A stretch of DNA of 33,963 bases, from NCBI RefSeq assembly GCF_016650035.1, contig NZ_JAENWM010000038.1, positions 1 through 33,963 of the forward strand. Reading direction: 5' to 3'. The position numbers and the translations under genes are program-made. Positions 15,078 through 23,420 of the stretch are shown here, in pieces. The DNA comes from Clostridium sp. Lineage in GTDB: Bacteria; Bacillota; Clostridia; Clostridiales; Clostridiaceae. The notes beneath the pieces are model-generated. The model was not told the DNA's origin. It did not search any database and saw only the letters and a program-made list of their open reading frames with translations. Position 1 is the stretch's first letter. Each line of letters begins with the position of its first letter.

Positions 15078-17261
15078 TTAGTTTTTTATTCTATAAACTT
15101 CTATTACACCAGATAATTTGGTGATTTTCTTTTGCAATTCTTTCAAATGCTCTATATCAACTATCCGAAGCTTTATGTTTATTAAAGCCACATTATCTTT
15201 TGAGGTTTTTGCGTTAATTGAGTATAATTGTGTTTTTGTTAATGTTATTACCTCCATTATGTCGGCTAACAAACCATACCTATCATCTGCTCTAATCTGA
15301 ATTTCAGTAACGTATCCTTTTCCCTCACTATTTCCCCAACTTACCTCAACAACTTTGTTTATTTCATTGTTTATTAAGTTTTCAATGTTTTTACAGTCAC
15401 ATCTATGAACAGAAACTCCACGTCCCTTTGTTATATAACCTATTATTTTGTCCCCTGGAACAGGATTACAGCATTTAGCGAAACGCACAAGCACATTGCC
15501 AAGGCCCTTGACTATTAAACCTGAAAAATCCACTTGCTTTTTCCCATCCTTACTTCCACTTTTCGTTATCTTTTGTTCAATATCTTCTATGGTCAAATCA
15601 TCTGGTTTATTTTTATTTTCAAAAACCTCTCTAAGTCTATTAACTATAGTCGGAGGCATAATATCTCCTACTCCAACACAAGCGAATAAATCATCTAGAG
15701 TTCTAAAATTATGTCTTTTATAAATTTTTTCTATTGCTTCACCCTTGGCAATTTCACCAAAATTATATCCTTGCCTTTTAGATTCTCTTTCTAATAATTC
15801 TTTTCCTTTTTCAATACTCTCATCCTTTTTAGCCTTCTTAAACCAAGCTTTGATCTTGCTTTTAGCTTGATTACTTTTTGTAATATTAAGCCAATCAATA
15901 CTTGGACCCTTAGGCGAAGTTGAAGTTACAACCTCAACTATTTCTCCTGTTTTTAAGTGATATTCCAGAGGTACCATTCTTCCATTTACTTTTGCTCCCA
16001 TACACCTATTCCCTATATCCGTATGAATTCTATAAGCAAAATCAATTGGTGTTGCATCAATTGGTAGATTAATAACCCTTCCCTTTGGCGTAAATACAAA
16101 CACTTCATCTGAAAATAAATCAATTTTAAACCCTTCCAGAAATTCTTCTGCATCGAAGGTTTCTCCTTGCCATTCCAAAATATCCTTTAGCCATGAAAAT
16201 TTAGAGTCAAAATTTTCATTTTCGCTTTCCTGTGTACCTTGTTTATATTTCCAGTGAGCTGCAATCCCATACTCTGCAGTTTTATGCATCTCATAGGTTC
16301 TAATTTGAATTTCAAAGGGTTTACCATGAGGTCCTATTACCGTTGAATGTAAGGATTGATACAAATTAGGTTTTGGCATAGCAATATAGTCTTTAAATCT
16401 TCCTGGAATTGGCTTATAAACCGTATGCACTATACCTAGCGCTGCATAGCAATTTCCAATATCATTAACTAAAATTCTAATTGCAGTCAAATCAAAAACT
16501 TGATCTATTGTCTTGTTTTTAGACGCCATCTTTCTGTATATACTATAAAAATGTTTTGGTCTACCATCAATGTCAGCTTCTATTCCAACCATGTCCAAGT
16601 TGAATTTTAAATCTACCATTATATTATTTATATTTTCTTCTCGCTCAACTCTTTTTTCTGCTATTTTTCTTACTAAATTATAATATTCATTTGGGTTTAA
16701 ATACCTGAGTGATAAGTCTTCAAGTTCCCATTTAATTTTCGACATTCCAAGTCTGTGGGCTAGAGGGGCATAAATATCCAGTGTTTCTTTTGCCTTTTGC
16801 TTTTGATTAGCTACTGGCATATATTTTAAAGTACGCAAATTATGAAGTCTATCTGCAAGTTTAATAAGGATAACCCTAATATCCTTTGCCATAGCTAAGA
16901 GCATTTTTCTAATATTATCTGCTTGTTCTTCTTGTTTAGTCTTATATTTTATTTGACCAAGCTTAGTTACACCCTCTACTAAATTTGCTACTTCTATATT
17001 AAACTCTCTGCTTACATCTTCAAAAGTATATACTGTGTCTTCAATTACATCATGAAGTAATCCTGCAACAATTGTGCTTGTATCAAGTCCCATTTCTGCT
17101 AAAATGCAGGCGACTTCTAGCGGATGCACAATATACGGCTCACCTGATTCTCTTTTCTGATCTTTATGAGCAGCATAAGAAAAATCAAAGGCTTTAATAA
17201 TAAGGTCTTTATCTACAGAATTACAATTATTCTCAATTTTATATAGCAATTTTTCCAACAT
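15078..17261 (-). CDS. rel: Bifunctional (p)ppGpp synthetase/hydrolase Rel
   Basis: Makes and degrades the stringent-response alarmone (p)ppGpp; ribosome-associated. Domain order: HD hydrolase with LLHDVIEDT (His70, Asp71 present, so hydrolysis is likely active), synthetase with GRPKHFYSIYRKM, RFKDYIAMPKPNLYQSLHS and EIQIRTYEMH, TGS domain from VFVFTPKGRVINLP, a zinc-finger/RIS part with FAKCCNPVPGD and HRCDC, then a C-terminal ACT domain. I place the start at ATG 17261: AGGAG lies just upstream and the protein then begins MLEKLLYKIE (727 residues). An ATG at 17351 would lie within the -35 box of the promoter. A strong hairpin sits between promoter and ribosome site. Confidence 0.96.
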   Translation of the reverse strand: MLEKLLYKIENNCNSVDKDLIIKAFDFSYAAHKDQKRESGEPYIVHPLEVACILAEMGLDTSTIVAGLLHDVIEDTVYTFEDVSREFNIEVANLVEGVTKLGQIKYKTKQEEQADNIRKMLLAMAKDIRVILIKLADRLHNLRTLKYMPVANQKQKAKETLDIYAPLAHRLGMSKIKWELEDLSLRYLNPNEYYNLVRKIAEKRVEREENINNIMVDLKFNLDMVGIEADIDGRPKHFYSIYRKMASKNKTIDQVFDLTAIRILVNDIGNCYAALGIVHTVYKPIPGRFKDYIAMPKPNLYQSLHSTVIGPHGKPFEIQIRTYEMHKTAEYGIAAHWKYKQGTQESENENFDSKFSWLKDILEWQGETFDAEEFLEGFKIDLFSDEVFVFTPKGRVINLPIDATPIDFAYRIHTDIGNRCMGAKVNGRMVPLEYHLKTGEIVEVVTSTSPKGPSIDWLNITKSNQAKSKIKAWFKKAKKDESIEKGKELLERESKRQGYNFGEIAKGEAIEKIYKRHNFRTLDDLFACVGVGDIMPPTIVNRLREVFENKNKPDDLTIEDIEQKITKSGSKDGKKQVDFSGLIVKGLGNVLVRFAKCCNPVPGDKIIGYITKGRGVSVHRCDCKNIENLINNEINKVVEVSWGNSEGKGYVTEIQIRADDRYGLLADIMEVITLTKTQLYSINAKTSKDNVALINIKLRIVDIEHLKELQKKITKLSGVIEVYRIKN

Positions 17262-17285
17262 GGCTTTTACACTCCTAAAATCAAA

Positions 17286-17306
17286 GGCTGGTTTTATTAA
17301 CCAGCC
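17286..17306 (-). other. Leader hairpin directly before the rel ribosome site
   Basis: GGCTGGTT and AACCAGCC form a perfect eight-pair stem with a five-base loop in the rel leader, about 10 to 31 bases after the predicted transcription start. The RNA then reads TTTGATTTT before AGGAG, so it resembles a weak terminator. It could attenuate transcription or protect the transcript's 5' end. Confidence 0.6.
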
Positions 17307-17322
17307 GATACTTTTTACTAAT

Positions 17323-17351
17323 ATTATATAATATTGTGTAGAATTTTGCAA
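17323..17351 (-). promoter_or_regulatory. rel promoter
   Basis: Minus strand: -35 TTGCAA (17346-17351), 17-base spacer, -10 TATAAT (17323-17328). It shows that rel can be transcribed apart from apt. Confidence 0.75.
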
Positions 17352-17420
17352 TTTAAATTTATATATAATATATTTTATTAATATGATAATTAAATAATGG
17401 GCTTACATATTGAAACATCG

Positions 17421-17939
17421 TTAAATGTCATACTTTACAAGAGACATTATATCATATCCCTTTAACTTATCTTTTCCATTAAGTTCTGTTAACTGGATTA
17501 CGAAGTTTAAGGAAACAACTTCTCCACCCATTTGTTCTACAAGCTTTGTTACTGCTGCAACTGTACCGCCAGTGGCAAGCAAATCGTCAACTATCGCTAC
17601 CTTTTGTCCAGGTTTTATAGCATCCTTATGAATTTCCAGTCTATCTGAACCATATTCAAGCTCATACTCTACTTGTAAAGTGTCATAAGGTAATTTCCCA
17701 GGTTTTCTTACTGGTACAAATCCTGCACCAAGAGCATAAGCCACGGGTACACCAAATAAAAAGCCTCTAGCCTCAGGTCCTACTATAATATCAATTTCTT
17801 TATCTTTTAAATACTCGGCCATAGCATCTATAGTATATTTAAGTGCTATTCCATCTTGTAATAAGGTAGCTATATCTTTAAAACTAATTCCCTTTTTCGG
17901 AAAATCTTCTATTATTCTAATATGTTTTTTTAAATCCAC
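17421..17939 (-). CDS. apt: Adenine phosphoribosyltransferase
   Basis: Salvages adenine to AMP with PRPP; cytoplasmic. 172 residues, normal length. The PRPP-binding loop is [13 protein letters not shown] (about residues 119-131), and the adenine-side stretches [14 protein letters not shown] and [11 protein letters not shown] are present. The start codon is GTG at 17939, with GGGGGAA seven bases upstream. It stands between the RecJ-like gene and rel. That order (recJ-apt-rel) is common in clostridia and links purine salvage with alarmone synthesis. Confidence 0.96.
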   Translation of the reverse strand: MDLKKHIRIIEDFPKKGISFKDIATLLQDGIALKYTIDAMAEYLKDKEIDIIVGPEARGFLFGVPVAYALGAGFVPVRKPGKLPYDTLQVEYELEYGSDRLEIHKDAIKPGQKVAIVDDLLATGGTVAAVTKLVEQMGGEVVSLNFVIQLTELNGKDKLKGYDIMSLVKYDI

Positions 17940-18077
17940 GATTATTCCCCCTCTAACATTAAATCAAAATACATAAACCATTCTTTTATTATAGGTATAT
18001 TCAATGTATATTATACTAACGATTATATTGCTATGTATATGCACTAATATGTAACACAACAGCCATGTGAAATTCCA

Positions 18078-18956
18078 CTAAATCATTAAACTGTTTTTTA
18101 ATTCCTTATCTAAGTACTTGGATATCTGTAATGCTCTAGCACTATCTGAGGTAATAAATAACTCAACCACAATTTTAGCATTATCCATTCTTCCAACAGG
18201 ATTAACAGTGGGCACTACTTTTAATGCTAACTTTGATACTGTATCCTCATTAATATTAATAATATTGTGGGTTTTTTTCAGTGCACAAATTCCATAATTG
18301 CTTGAGCAATTTAACTGTTTTATACCTTCTAAGGCTATTATTTTATTTTCACTATTTAACTTAGTTTTACTAGAAACAGTTCCAATCATTACCAGATCCA
18401 AATATTTGTTAACGGATTTCATCTTGTAATGTAACGATATTGCTTGTGCAAGTTTAAAGGCTATGCCTGAAGCTCCCAAACCCTTAAAAGGGTATTTGCA
18501 ACCTCTTTGTTTAGGATCTACTACGATAGTGTCAGGAGATTGTTTAATAGGTTTATGAAAATCCGTCACTATAACATCAATCCCTCGTTTTTTACATGCT
18601 TCTACTTCGCCTAATGAATTGATGCCACAACCTAAGGTTATTATAAGGCTTGGTCCTAAATATTTTATATGACTATTTATATCTTTTTCTAGTAGATCAC
18701 GACTTTCACAAGGCTCATTTGGTATAAAATACTCAACATCAGCATTTACAAAATTCAGCACTAACATAAGTACGGAAATTGCCGTAATACTATCCAGATC
18801 ATAAAAACCATAAAGAACAATTTTTTCTCTTTTATTTATAGCTTTCACAATTCTATATAATGCAGCTCCCATTCCCTTTAACAAAAATGGATTATACATA
18901 TTATAATCTATAAAGTCATTATTGGTCTTTTTCATGTTTTTGTGATAATCCACCAT
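18078..18956 (-). CDS. Short RecJ-like DHH-family protein with degenerate active site
   Basis: 292-residue protein that aligns with the DHH domain of the single-strand exonuclease RecJ but is far shorter (RecJ is 550 or more residues) and ends where the DHHA1 and OB domains should begin. Recognisable stretches are YDLDSITA (RecJ DYDADGIT), LGCGINSLGEVEACKKRGID, VTDFHKP (RecJ DHH), YPFKGLGASGIAFKLAQA, MIGTVSS (RecJ GTVAD) and NPVGRMDNA. Of the metal ligands, Asp53 and Asp55 remain. The motif II Asp is Gly109, the first His of DHH is Phe133 and the motif IV Asp is Ser196. Loss of nuclease activity is therefore likely, though the frame is intact and well conserved. Start chosen at ATG 18956 with AAGGAG five bases upstream; GTG 18953 is possible. 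Only 138 bases separate it from apt, so no missing domain is hidden there. Confidence 0.8.
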   Translation of the reverse strand: MVDYHKNMKKTNNDFIDYNMYNPFLLKGMGAALYRIVKAINKREKIVLYGFYDLDSITAISVLMLVLNFVNADVEYFIPNEPCESRDLLEKDINSHIKYLGPSLIITLGCGINSLGEVEACKKRGIDVIVTDFHKPIKQSPDTIVVDPKQRGCKYPFKGLGASGIAFKLAQAISLHYKMKSVNKYLDLVMIGTVSSKTKLNSENKIIALEGIKQLNCSSNYGICALKKTHNIININEDTVSKLALKVVPTVNPVGRMDNAKIVVELFITSDSARALQISKYLDKELKNSLMI

Positions 18957-19033
18957 AAACACTCCTTAAAGTTAATAGAAACATAATAAGTATAATTTAA
19001 ATTTTATAATTTTACAAATTTTTTTTCAAAATA

Positions 19034-19081
19034 AAATAAAAAAAGACGAAGAAGCAATTATTTTGTAATACTTCTTCGTCT
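19034..19081 (-). terminator. Rho-independent terminator after secDF
   Basis: AGACGAAGAAG (19044-19054) pairs with CTTCTTCGTCT (19071-19081), with further pairing inside the loop. On the minus strand it is followed by seven Ts. It lies about 30 bases after the secDF stop. Confidence 0.9.
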
Positions 19082-19111
19082 AATTCTATTATTGTATAAG
19101 TTCTCACAATC

Positions 19112-21238
19112 TTAAGCTATTGCTTTTTTCGATACTTTTTTGCGTCTTTTTTTAAGCAATACCCAAGTAGGACTCGCTATAAAAATTGAAGAATAACACC
19201 CAACTAATATTCCTATTATTAGTGGAAGACTAAGTTCTCTTATCGCTGGTACAAATACATACACTGCAACTATAGTAAATAATGTTGTAGCAACCGTATT
19301 TATTGATCGTGCTAGTGTTTGTGTAATACTTGTATTCGTAATATCTTCTATGGATGACTTTCTCATGCCATTATTGTTTTCTCTTATTCTGTCAAATACT
19401 ACAATAGTATCATTAATTGAGTACCCGACTATAGTTAAAATAGCCGCTATAAAAGGTGAATTTACTGGTATGCTAAATATTGCATATACTCCAAGAGTAA
19501 TTAATATATCATGTACGAGTGCCGTTACAGCCGCAAATCCGAATTTAAATTCAAATCTAATACCTATATACACCAACATACAAATAGTAGCAGCAATTAA
19601 ACCAATCAGTGCTTTTGATTTTAATTCACTACCAATAGATCCCCCAATATAATCTTGTGAAAATTCACTAGATTTGTAGACAGCTTTGATTTCTTCTTGC
19701 AAAGTAGCTATTTCATCAGCAGAAAGAGCATCGCTAACTATTACTTCGAAATCATTACCATCATCTACAGTTTTAGATGTATATTCACCTTTTGCGCTTT
19801 TATCAATTATTTTATCTGCATCTGCTTTAATAAAAGCTTGGTTCATAGTTATATCAAGTTTTGTACCACCTTTGAAATCTATACCTAAGTTTAGTCCGTT
19901 TTTAGCCATAGCTCCCATTCCTATTACAATTATTAATAGGGAAATAGCAAACCATATTTTAGTCTTTTCAACTATCTTAAATGGTTTACGAGATTTAGCA
20001 GCGTCCCTCTTCACACCAAAATGAGATGTTTTACTTAATAGTCCCATTCCAACTGCTAATTTTAATAAGTATCTTGTACTAGTAAACGCTGTAAATACAC
20101 TTAAAGTTATACCAATCATAAGTGTTAGTGCAAATCCTTTAACTGCTCCTGTTCCTACTGAGTATAAAACCACTGCAGCAATTATAGTTGTAATATTTGC
20201 ATCTAGTATTGATGACAGTGCTTTATGAAATCCAGAATCTACAGCGGATTTTATTGATTTTCCAGTTCTAAGCTCTTCTTTTATTCTCTCGAATATTAAA
20301 ACATTAGCATCTACTGCCATACCAACAGTAAGTAGGAATGCAGCTATACCTGCGAGAGTAAGTGTTACATTAAGTGCTGAGAATGTTCCAAGAACCAAAA
20401 CCACATATAAAATTAGTGATATATCTGCAATAATTCCAGGTGCTCTATAATATAAAAGCATAAATAACAATATAAATAATATTCCTATAGCTCCAGCTTT
20501 CATGCTTAATGGCAATGCATTCTTACCTAAAGTAGCTCCAACTGTTTTAACCGAAACAGCTTTTAGTGTTACAGGTAGTGCTCCTGATTTTATAATTTGA
20601 GCTTGTCTTGTAGCTTCTTCTAATGTGTATGTTCCAGAAATTTCAGCCTTACCATCTGTAATGATGTCATTCACTGTAGGGCTAGTTAACTCCACATCAT
20701 CCATAAAAATAGTAATTGGCTGTCCTAAAAATTTCTTTGTAGCTACAGCAAATTTTTCCTTGCCTGATTCATTAAGTTCAAGATTTATAACAGGTTGATT
20801 ATCTTGATTTATGGATGTAGAAGCATCTTTTACTTCTGTACCAGTAAGAATAGTAACGTCATCAGGTCCAACAAATTTAAGCACTCCTGATTTTGCAACA
20901 GTATCAAGAACTTCCTTTTGATCGAATTTACCTGGTATTTCAATTCTGATTCTATTACTTCCTTCTTGAACAACTAGAGTTTCGCTAACTCCCATTTTGT
21001 TGGTCCTCATAGTAATAAGTTCAATTGTTGTACTCATGTCTTTATCAGAAACTTTTTCCCCTTGAATTTCTTCTAACACAGAAATTCCACCTTGTAAATC
21101 TAAACCTTTATTTATTGTTTCAGTAAATGGTTTAAACCTATAATCTCCTATTTTAAGCCCTTGGAAACCAGAATATGCTAATATTCCAACAACAAATACA
21201 CTGATTAAAAACAGTATAGTACTTTTTTTCTTTTTCAT
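19112..21238 (-). CDS. secDF: Protein translocase SecDF, fused
   Basis: Membrane protein that uses the ion gradient to help pull secreted proteins through SecYEG. One 708-residue chain carries SecD (about residues 1-405) and SecF (about 430-708). SecD shows a first membrane segment, LDLQGGISVL, and the block GMAVDANVLIFERIKEELR. SecF shows LGIDFKGGTKLDITM and SINDTIVVFDRIREN. Each half has six membrane segments and a large external domain. Many relatives have separate secD and secF genes; here they are fused as in Bacillus. I place the start at ATG 21238 (MKKKKSTILF), preceded by AAGGGGG; the in-frame start at 21265 has none. It has its own strong promoter. Confidence 0.95.
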   Translation of the reverse strand: MKKKKSTILFLISVFVVGILAYSGFQGLKIGDYRFKPFTETINKGLDLQGGISVLEEIQGEKVSDKDMSTTIELITMRTNKMGVSETLVVQEGSNRIRIEIPGKFDQKEVLDTVAKSGVLKFVGPDDVTILTGTEVKDASTSINQDNQPVINLELNESGKEKFAVATKKFLGQPITIFMDDVELTSPTVNDIITDGKAEISGTYTLEEATRQAQIIKSGALPVTLKAVSVKTVGATLGKNALPLSMKAGAIGILFILLFMLLYYRAPGIIADISLILYVVLVLGTFSALNVTLTLAGIAAFLLTVGMAVDANVLIFERIKEELRTGKSIKSAVDSGFHKALSSILDANITTIIAAVVLYSVGTGAVKGFALTLMIGITLSVFTAFTSTRYLLKLAVGMGLLSKTSHFGVKRDAAKSRKPFKIVEKTKIWFAISLLIIVIGMGAMAKNGLNLGIDFKGGTKLDITMNQAFIKADADKIIDKSAKGEYTSKTVDDGNDFEVIVSDALSADEIATLQEEIKAVYKSSEFSQDYIGGSIGSELKSKALIGLIAATICMLVYIGIRFEFKFGFAAVTALVHDILITLGVYAIFSIPVNSPFIAAILTIVGYSINDTIVVFDRIRENNNGMRKSSIEDITNTSITQTLARSINTVATTLFTIVAVYVFVPAIRELSLPLIIGILVGCYSSIFIASPTWVLLKKRRKKVSKKAIA

Positions 21239-21272
21239 CTTTATCCCCCTTCGTTTCCTATTCATTAATACA

Positions 21273-21301
21273 ATTATATTCTGATTAATTTAATTAGTCA
21301 A
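21273..21301 (-). promoter_or_regulatory. secDF promoter
   Basis: Minus strand: -35 TTGACT (21296-21301), 17-base spacer, -10 TATAAT (21273-21278). This near-consensus promoter between scfB and secDF makes secDF independent of the SCIFF genes. Confidence 0.8.
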
Positions 21302-21317
21302 TATTAGGTAATTATAA

Positions 21318-22682
21318 TTAATTATTCATTGTTTTTGCTTTTAATGCTATAGCACATTCTATTCTTTTCTTTTGCATTTTGCATCCAATTTCATAAGGAA
21401 TATGCATATCTCCATTGAAATTAAAGTTATTTGCTTGGCATCCACCACTACAATAAAATTTAGCCCAGCAATCTCTGCATGTTGGTTTGTTGTAAATATG
21501 TGCCTCTTTAAATTCTTTTTCTATCTTATTACTACTCATTCCATTATATATATCGCCCATAAGAAAATCTTTGTTACCAACAAATTGATGGCAAGGGTAT
21601 ATTTCACCATCTGGAGTAACGGCTATGTATTCATGACCCGCCCCACATCCAGAAATTCTCTTATAAACACAAGGTCCACCTTTAAGATCTATATTGAAGT
21701 GGTAAAACTTGAATTCATTTCCGTCCTTATATCTTTGAAGCATATCACTATATAATTTATCGTATTGCTCAAAAATAATAGGTAAATCCTCTTCTCTTAG
21801 TGATAATTCATGTTCAGGAGGAAGTACTACCGGTTCTATAGATATTTCTTTAAATCCTAAATCTGCCATATGTTTTATATCTTGGAAAAAGTCAGTATTT
21901 TCTCTAGTGAAGGTTCCCCTTACATAATAAGCCTTTGACTTATCTCTCATGTCAACCATTTGTTTTATTTTCGGAAGTATTTTGTCATAAGAACCGCTTC
22001 CATCTACTCTCACTCTAACCTTATCATTAACAGATTTTCTACCATCTATACTAAGTACTATATTGCCCATATTTTCATCCATATATTCCATGATTTCGTC
22101 ATTAAGTAATGTTGCATTAGTTGTCATAGTAAATCTTATGGATTTATTATGAATTTTTTCTTGTCCTTTTGCGTATTCCACTATTTTTTTTATTGTATCA
22201 AAAACCATAAGTGGCTCTCCACCAAATAAATCTACCTCAATGTTTTTTCTTGGGCCTGATTTTTCTATAACAAAATCTATTGCTTTCATTCCTACTTCAG
22301 CTGACATTACGCTTCTAGCGCCATGGTATTCACCTTCATCAGCAAAACAGTATTTACACCTTAAATTACAATCATGTATTACGTTTAAACACAGTGCCTT
22401 TATATAAGATTCCGTATTGGAAATATTCATTGCAATATCTTCATATAAATCTTTTGAGTATAGAAGTTCTCCTTCGATTAATTCCTGAATTTCAGCATAG
22501 GCTTCCTCTATATCTTTAGCCTCATATTTTTTTTCGAAAATTCTTAAGGACTCTTCTTTTAATTTAAGTGAATTCTCATCCAAAAGGTCATAAACTATTT
22601 CATCAACCACGTGTATTGACCCAGAATTTACATCTATTACATAGTACTCATTATCTTTAATATATTTATGAATTAGTGCCAA
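21318..22682 (-). CDS. scfB: SCIFF peptide thioether maturase (radical SAM/SPASM)
   Basis: 454-residue radical SAM enzyme that installs a Cys-to-Thr thioether bridge in the SCIFF peptide encoded just upstream; cytoplasmic. The N-terminal 90 residues form the precursor-recognition (RRE-like) domain. The SAM cluster motif is CNLRCKYC (Cys105, Cys109, Cys112). LFGGEPLM follows, and the C-terminal SPASM region has CGAGHEYIAVTPDGEIYPC and CRDCWAKFYCSGGC, binding two auxiliary clusters. Length and cysteine spacing match the characterised Clostridium thermocellum enzyme CteB. The start is TTG at 22682 with GGGGG eight bases upstream. It follows scfA by 63 bases containing a hairpin. Confidence 0.96.
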   Translation of the reverse strand: MALIHKYIKDNEYYVIDVNSGSIHVVDEIVYDLLDENSLKLKEESLRIFEKKYEAKDIEEAYAEIQELIEGELLYSKDLYEDIAMNISNTESYIKALCLNVIHDCNLRCKYCFADEGEYHGARSVMSAEVGMKAIDFVIEKSGPRKNIEVDLFGGEPLMVFDTIKKIVEYAKGQEKIHNKSIRFTMTTNATLLNDEIMEYMDENMGNIVLSIDGRKSVNDKVRVRVDGSGSYDKILPKIKQMVDMRDKSKAYYVRGTFTRENTDFFQDIKHMADLGFKEISIEPVVLPPEHELSLREEDLPIIFEQYDKLYSDMLQRYKDGNEFKFYHFNIDLKGGPCVYKRISGCGAGHEYIAVTPDGEIYPCHQFVGNKDFLMGDIYNGMSSNKIEKEFKEAHIYNKPTCRDCWAKFYCSGGCQANNFNFNGDMHIPYEIGCKMQKKRIECAIALKAKTMNN

Positions 22683-22708
22683 GTTGTTTTCCCCCTAACT
22701 AAATTTAA

Positions 22709-22733
22709 AGCAGTAACTCTAAGTGTTACTGCT
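22709..22733 (-). terminator. Hairpin between SCIFF precursor gene and maturase gene
   Basis: Arms GCAGTAAC (22710-22717) and GTTACTGC (22725-22732), plus one A-T pair, seven-base loop. On the minus strand it is followed by TTTAAATTT, a weak T-stretch. It probably acts as a leaky terminator or transcript stabiliser that keeps precursor RNA above maturase RNA. Confidence 0.6.
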
Positions 22734-22745
22734 ACATTGTTAATA

Positions 22746-22883
22746 TTAGTTTTCACAAGCTAAGTTAGCTACTGTACAAGATGTTTTACATGCTGATTGA
22801 CATGAATTAGCACATTCTTTACATCCTGGTTTTTTTAAACTTTCTTTAACGCTTGCTTTATTTATAGTTTTTATATGTTTCAT
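22746..22883 (-). CDS. scfA: SCIFF ranthipeptide precursor (six cysteines in forty-five residues)
   Basis: 45-residue peptide starting MKHIKTINKASVKESLKKPG with six cysteines at positions 21, 24, 28, 32, 36 and 43: exactly the SCIFF pattern conserved across Clostridia. The basic N-terminal half is the leader recognised by the maturase; the cysteine-rich half is the core. Cys32 and Thr37, the pair bridged in the C. thermocellum peptide (CteA), are both present. GGAGG lies seven bases before the ATG and an extended -10 promoter is upstream. The maturase follows directly. Such peptides have been linked to signalling in solvent-forming clostridia (established for relatives, not shown here). No dedicated peptidase-transporter is adjacent; yajC and secDF flank the locus. 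Confidence 0.97.
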   Translation of the reverse strand: MKHIKTINKASVKESLKKPGCKECANSCQSACKTSCTVANLACEN

Positions 22884-22916
22884 TTTTATTCCTCCATTTC
22901 TAAAGTTACCCTATGA

Positions 22917-22922
22917 ATTATA
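22917..22922 (-). promoter_or_regulatory. Extended -10 element of scfA
   Basis: Minus strand TGA-TATAAT: a consensus -10 with the upstream TG of extended promoters. A weak -35 (TTTATT) lies 17 bases further up. The distance to the scfA start is about 33 bases. Confidence 0.6.
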
Positions 22923-22951
22923 TCATAACATTCTTGCTAAATAAAGTATTT

Positions 22952-23320
22952 TTATAGATTTATTCCAAGCATTCCTGAAAAAACACCTATACCCAAAGCT
23001 AACGCTGTTCTTGTTACTTCTCTTATTCCAATCGCAGCATTTCCACCACCAGCTACTTTAACTAAGTATAACACTGACATGTAAGTAGCTGCCACCATAA
23101 TACCCATTAGCCAACCTTTTTCACCAGCTTTTTTTGCAGCATATACTGATCCATAAAGCACACTAACTAATGTTATTACAATATAAAAAACAGATGTTAC
23201 TTTCATGCTAGCCGGGAAAAAGCGTGTTATCACAGAGTAAATTATAAGTACAACCAAAGTTAAAATTGCAGCTCTAAACACTCCTTCTCCAGCACAAGAA
23301 TATTTAATTTTCTTTTCCAT
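22952..23320 (-). CDS. Small membrane protein of the SCIFF neighbourhood (TIGR04086-like)
   Basis: 122-residue protein with four hydrophobic segments: AILTLVVLIIYSVITRFF, VFYIVITLVSVLYGSVYAA, GIMVAATYMSVLYLV and a last Gly/Leu-rich segment near the C-terminus. A short family of this shape (which I recall as TIGR04086) recurs next to SCIFF genes in clostridia. Function is unknown; a role in handling or exporting the peptide is inference. The ATG is preceded by GGGGGAG at eight bases. That site lies in one arm of an 11-bp long-range inverted repeat, so translation may be controlled. It stands between yajC and scfA in the same direction. Confidence 0.75.
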   Translation of the reverse strand: MEKKIKYSCAGEGVFRAAILTLVVLIIYSVITRFFPASMKVTSVFYIVITLVSVLYGSVYAAKKAGEKGWLMGIMVAATYMSVLYLVKVAGGGNAAIGIREVTRTALALGIGVFSGMLGINL

Positions 23321-23327
23321 GTAATCT

Positions 23328-23403
23328 CCCCCTTTTTATATAAATCTCAGCAAAAAAAATTTAATTGAAATCTATAATATTAAAATTATGATTAAAAAGG
23401 GGG
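23328..23403 (-). promoter_or_regulatory. Long-range inverted repeat covering a ribosome site
   Basis: CCCCCTTTTTA (23328-23338) and its exact complement TAAAAAGGGGG (23393-23403) are 54 bases apart. In the minus-strand transcript the later arm contains the GGGGG ribosome site of the SCIFF-linked membrane protein, so pairing would hide it. Confidence 0.5.
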
Positions 23404-23420
23404 TTTTATTACTTAATTTA

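Noticed and set aside
17262-17351. Longer N-terminus of Rel starting at ATG 17351
   Set aside because: It would overlap the -35 and -10 boxes and the leader hairpin, and the added 30 residues are not Rel-like; ATG 17261 has the ribosome site.
19350-20024. Plus-strand open frames of about 100 codons opposite secDF
   Set aside because: No ribosome sites or recognisable domains; they are complements of a conserved gene.
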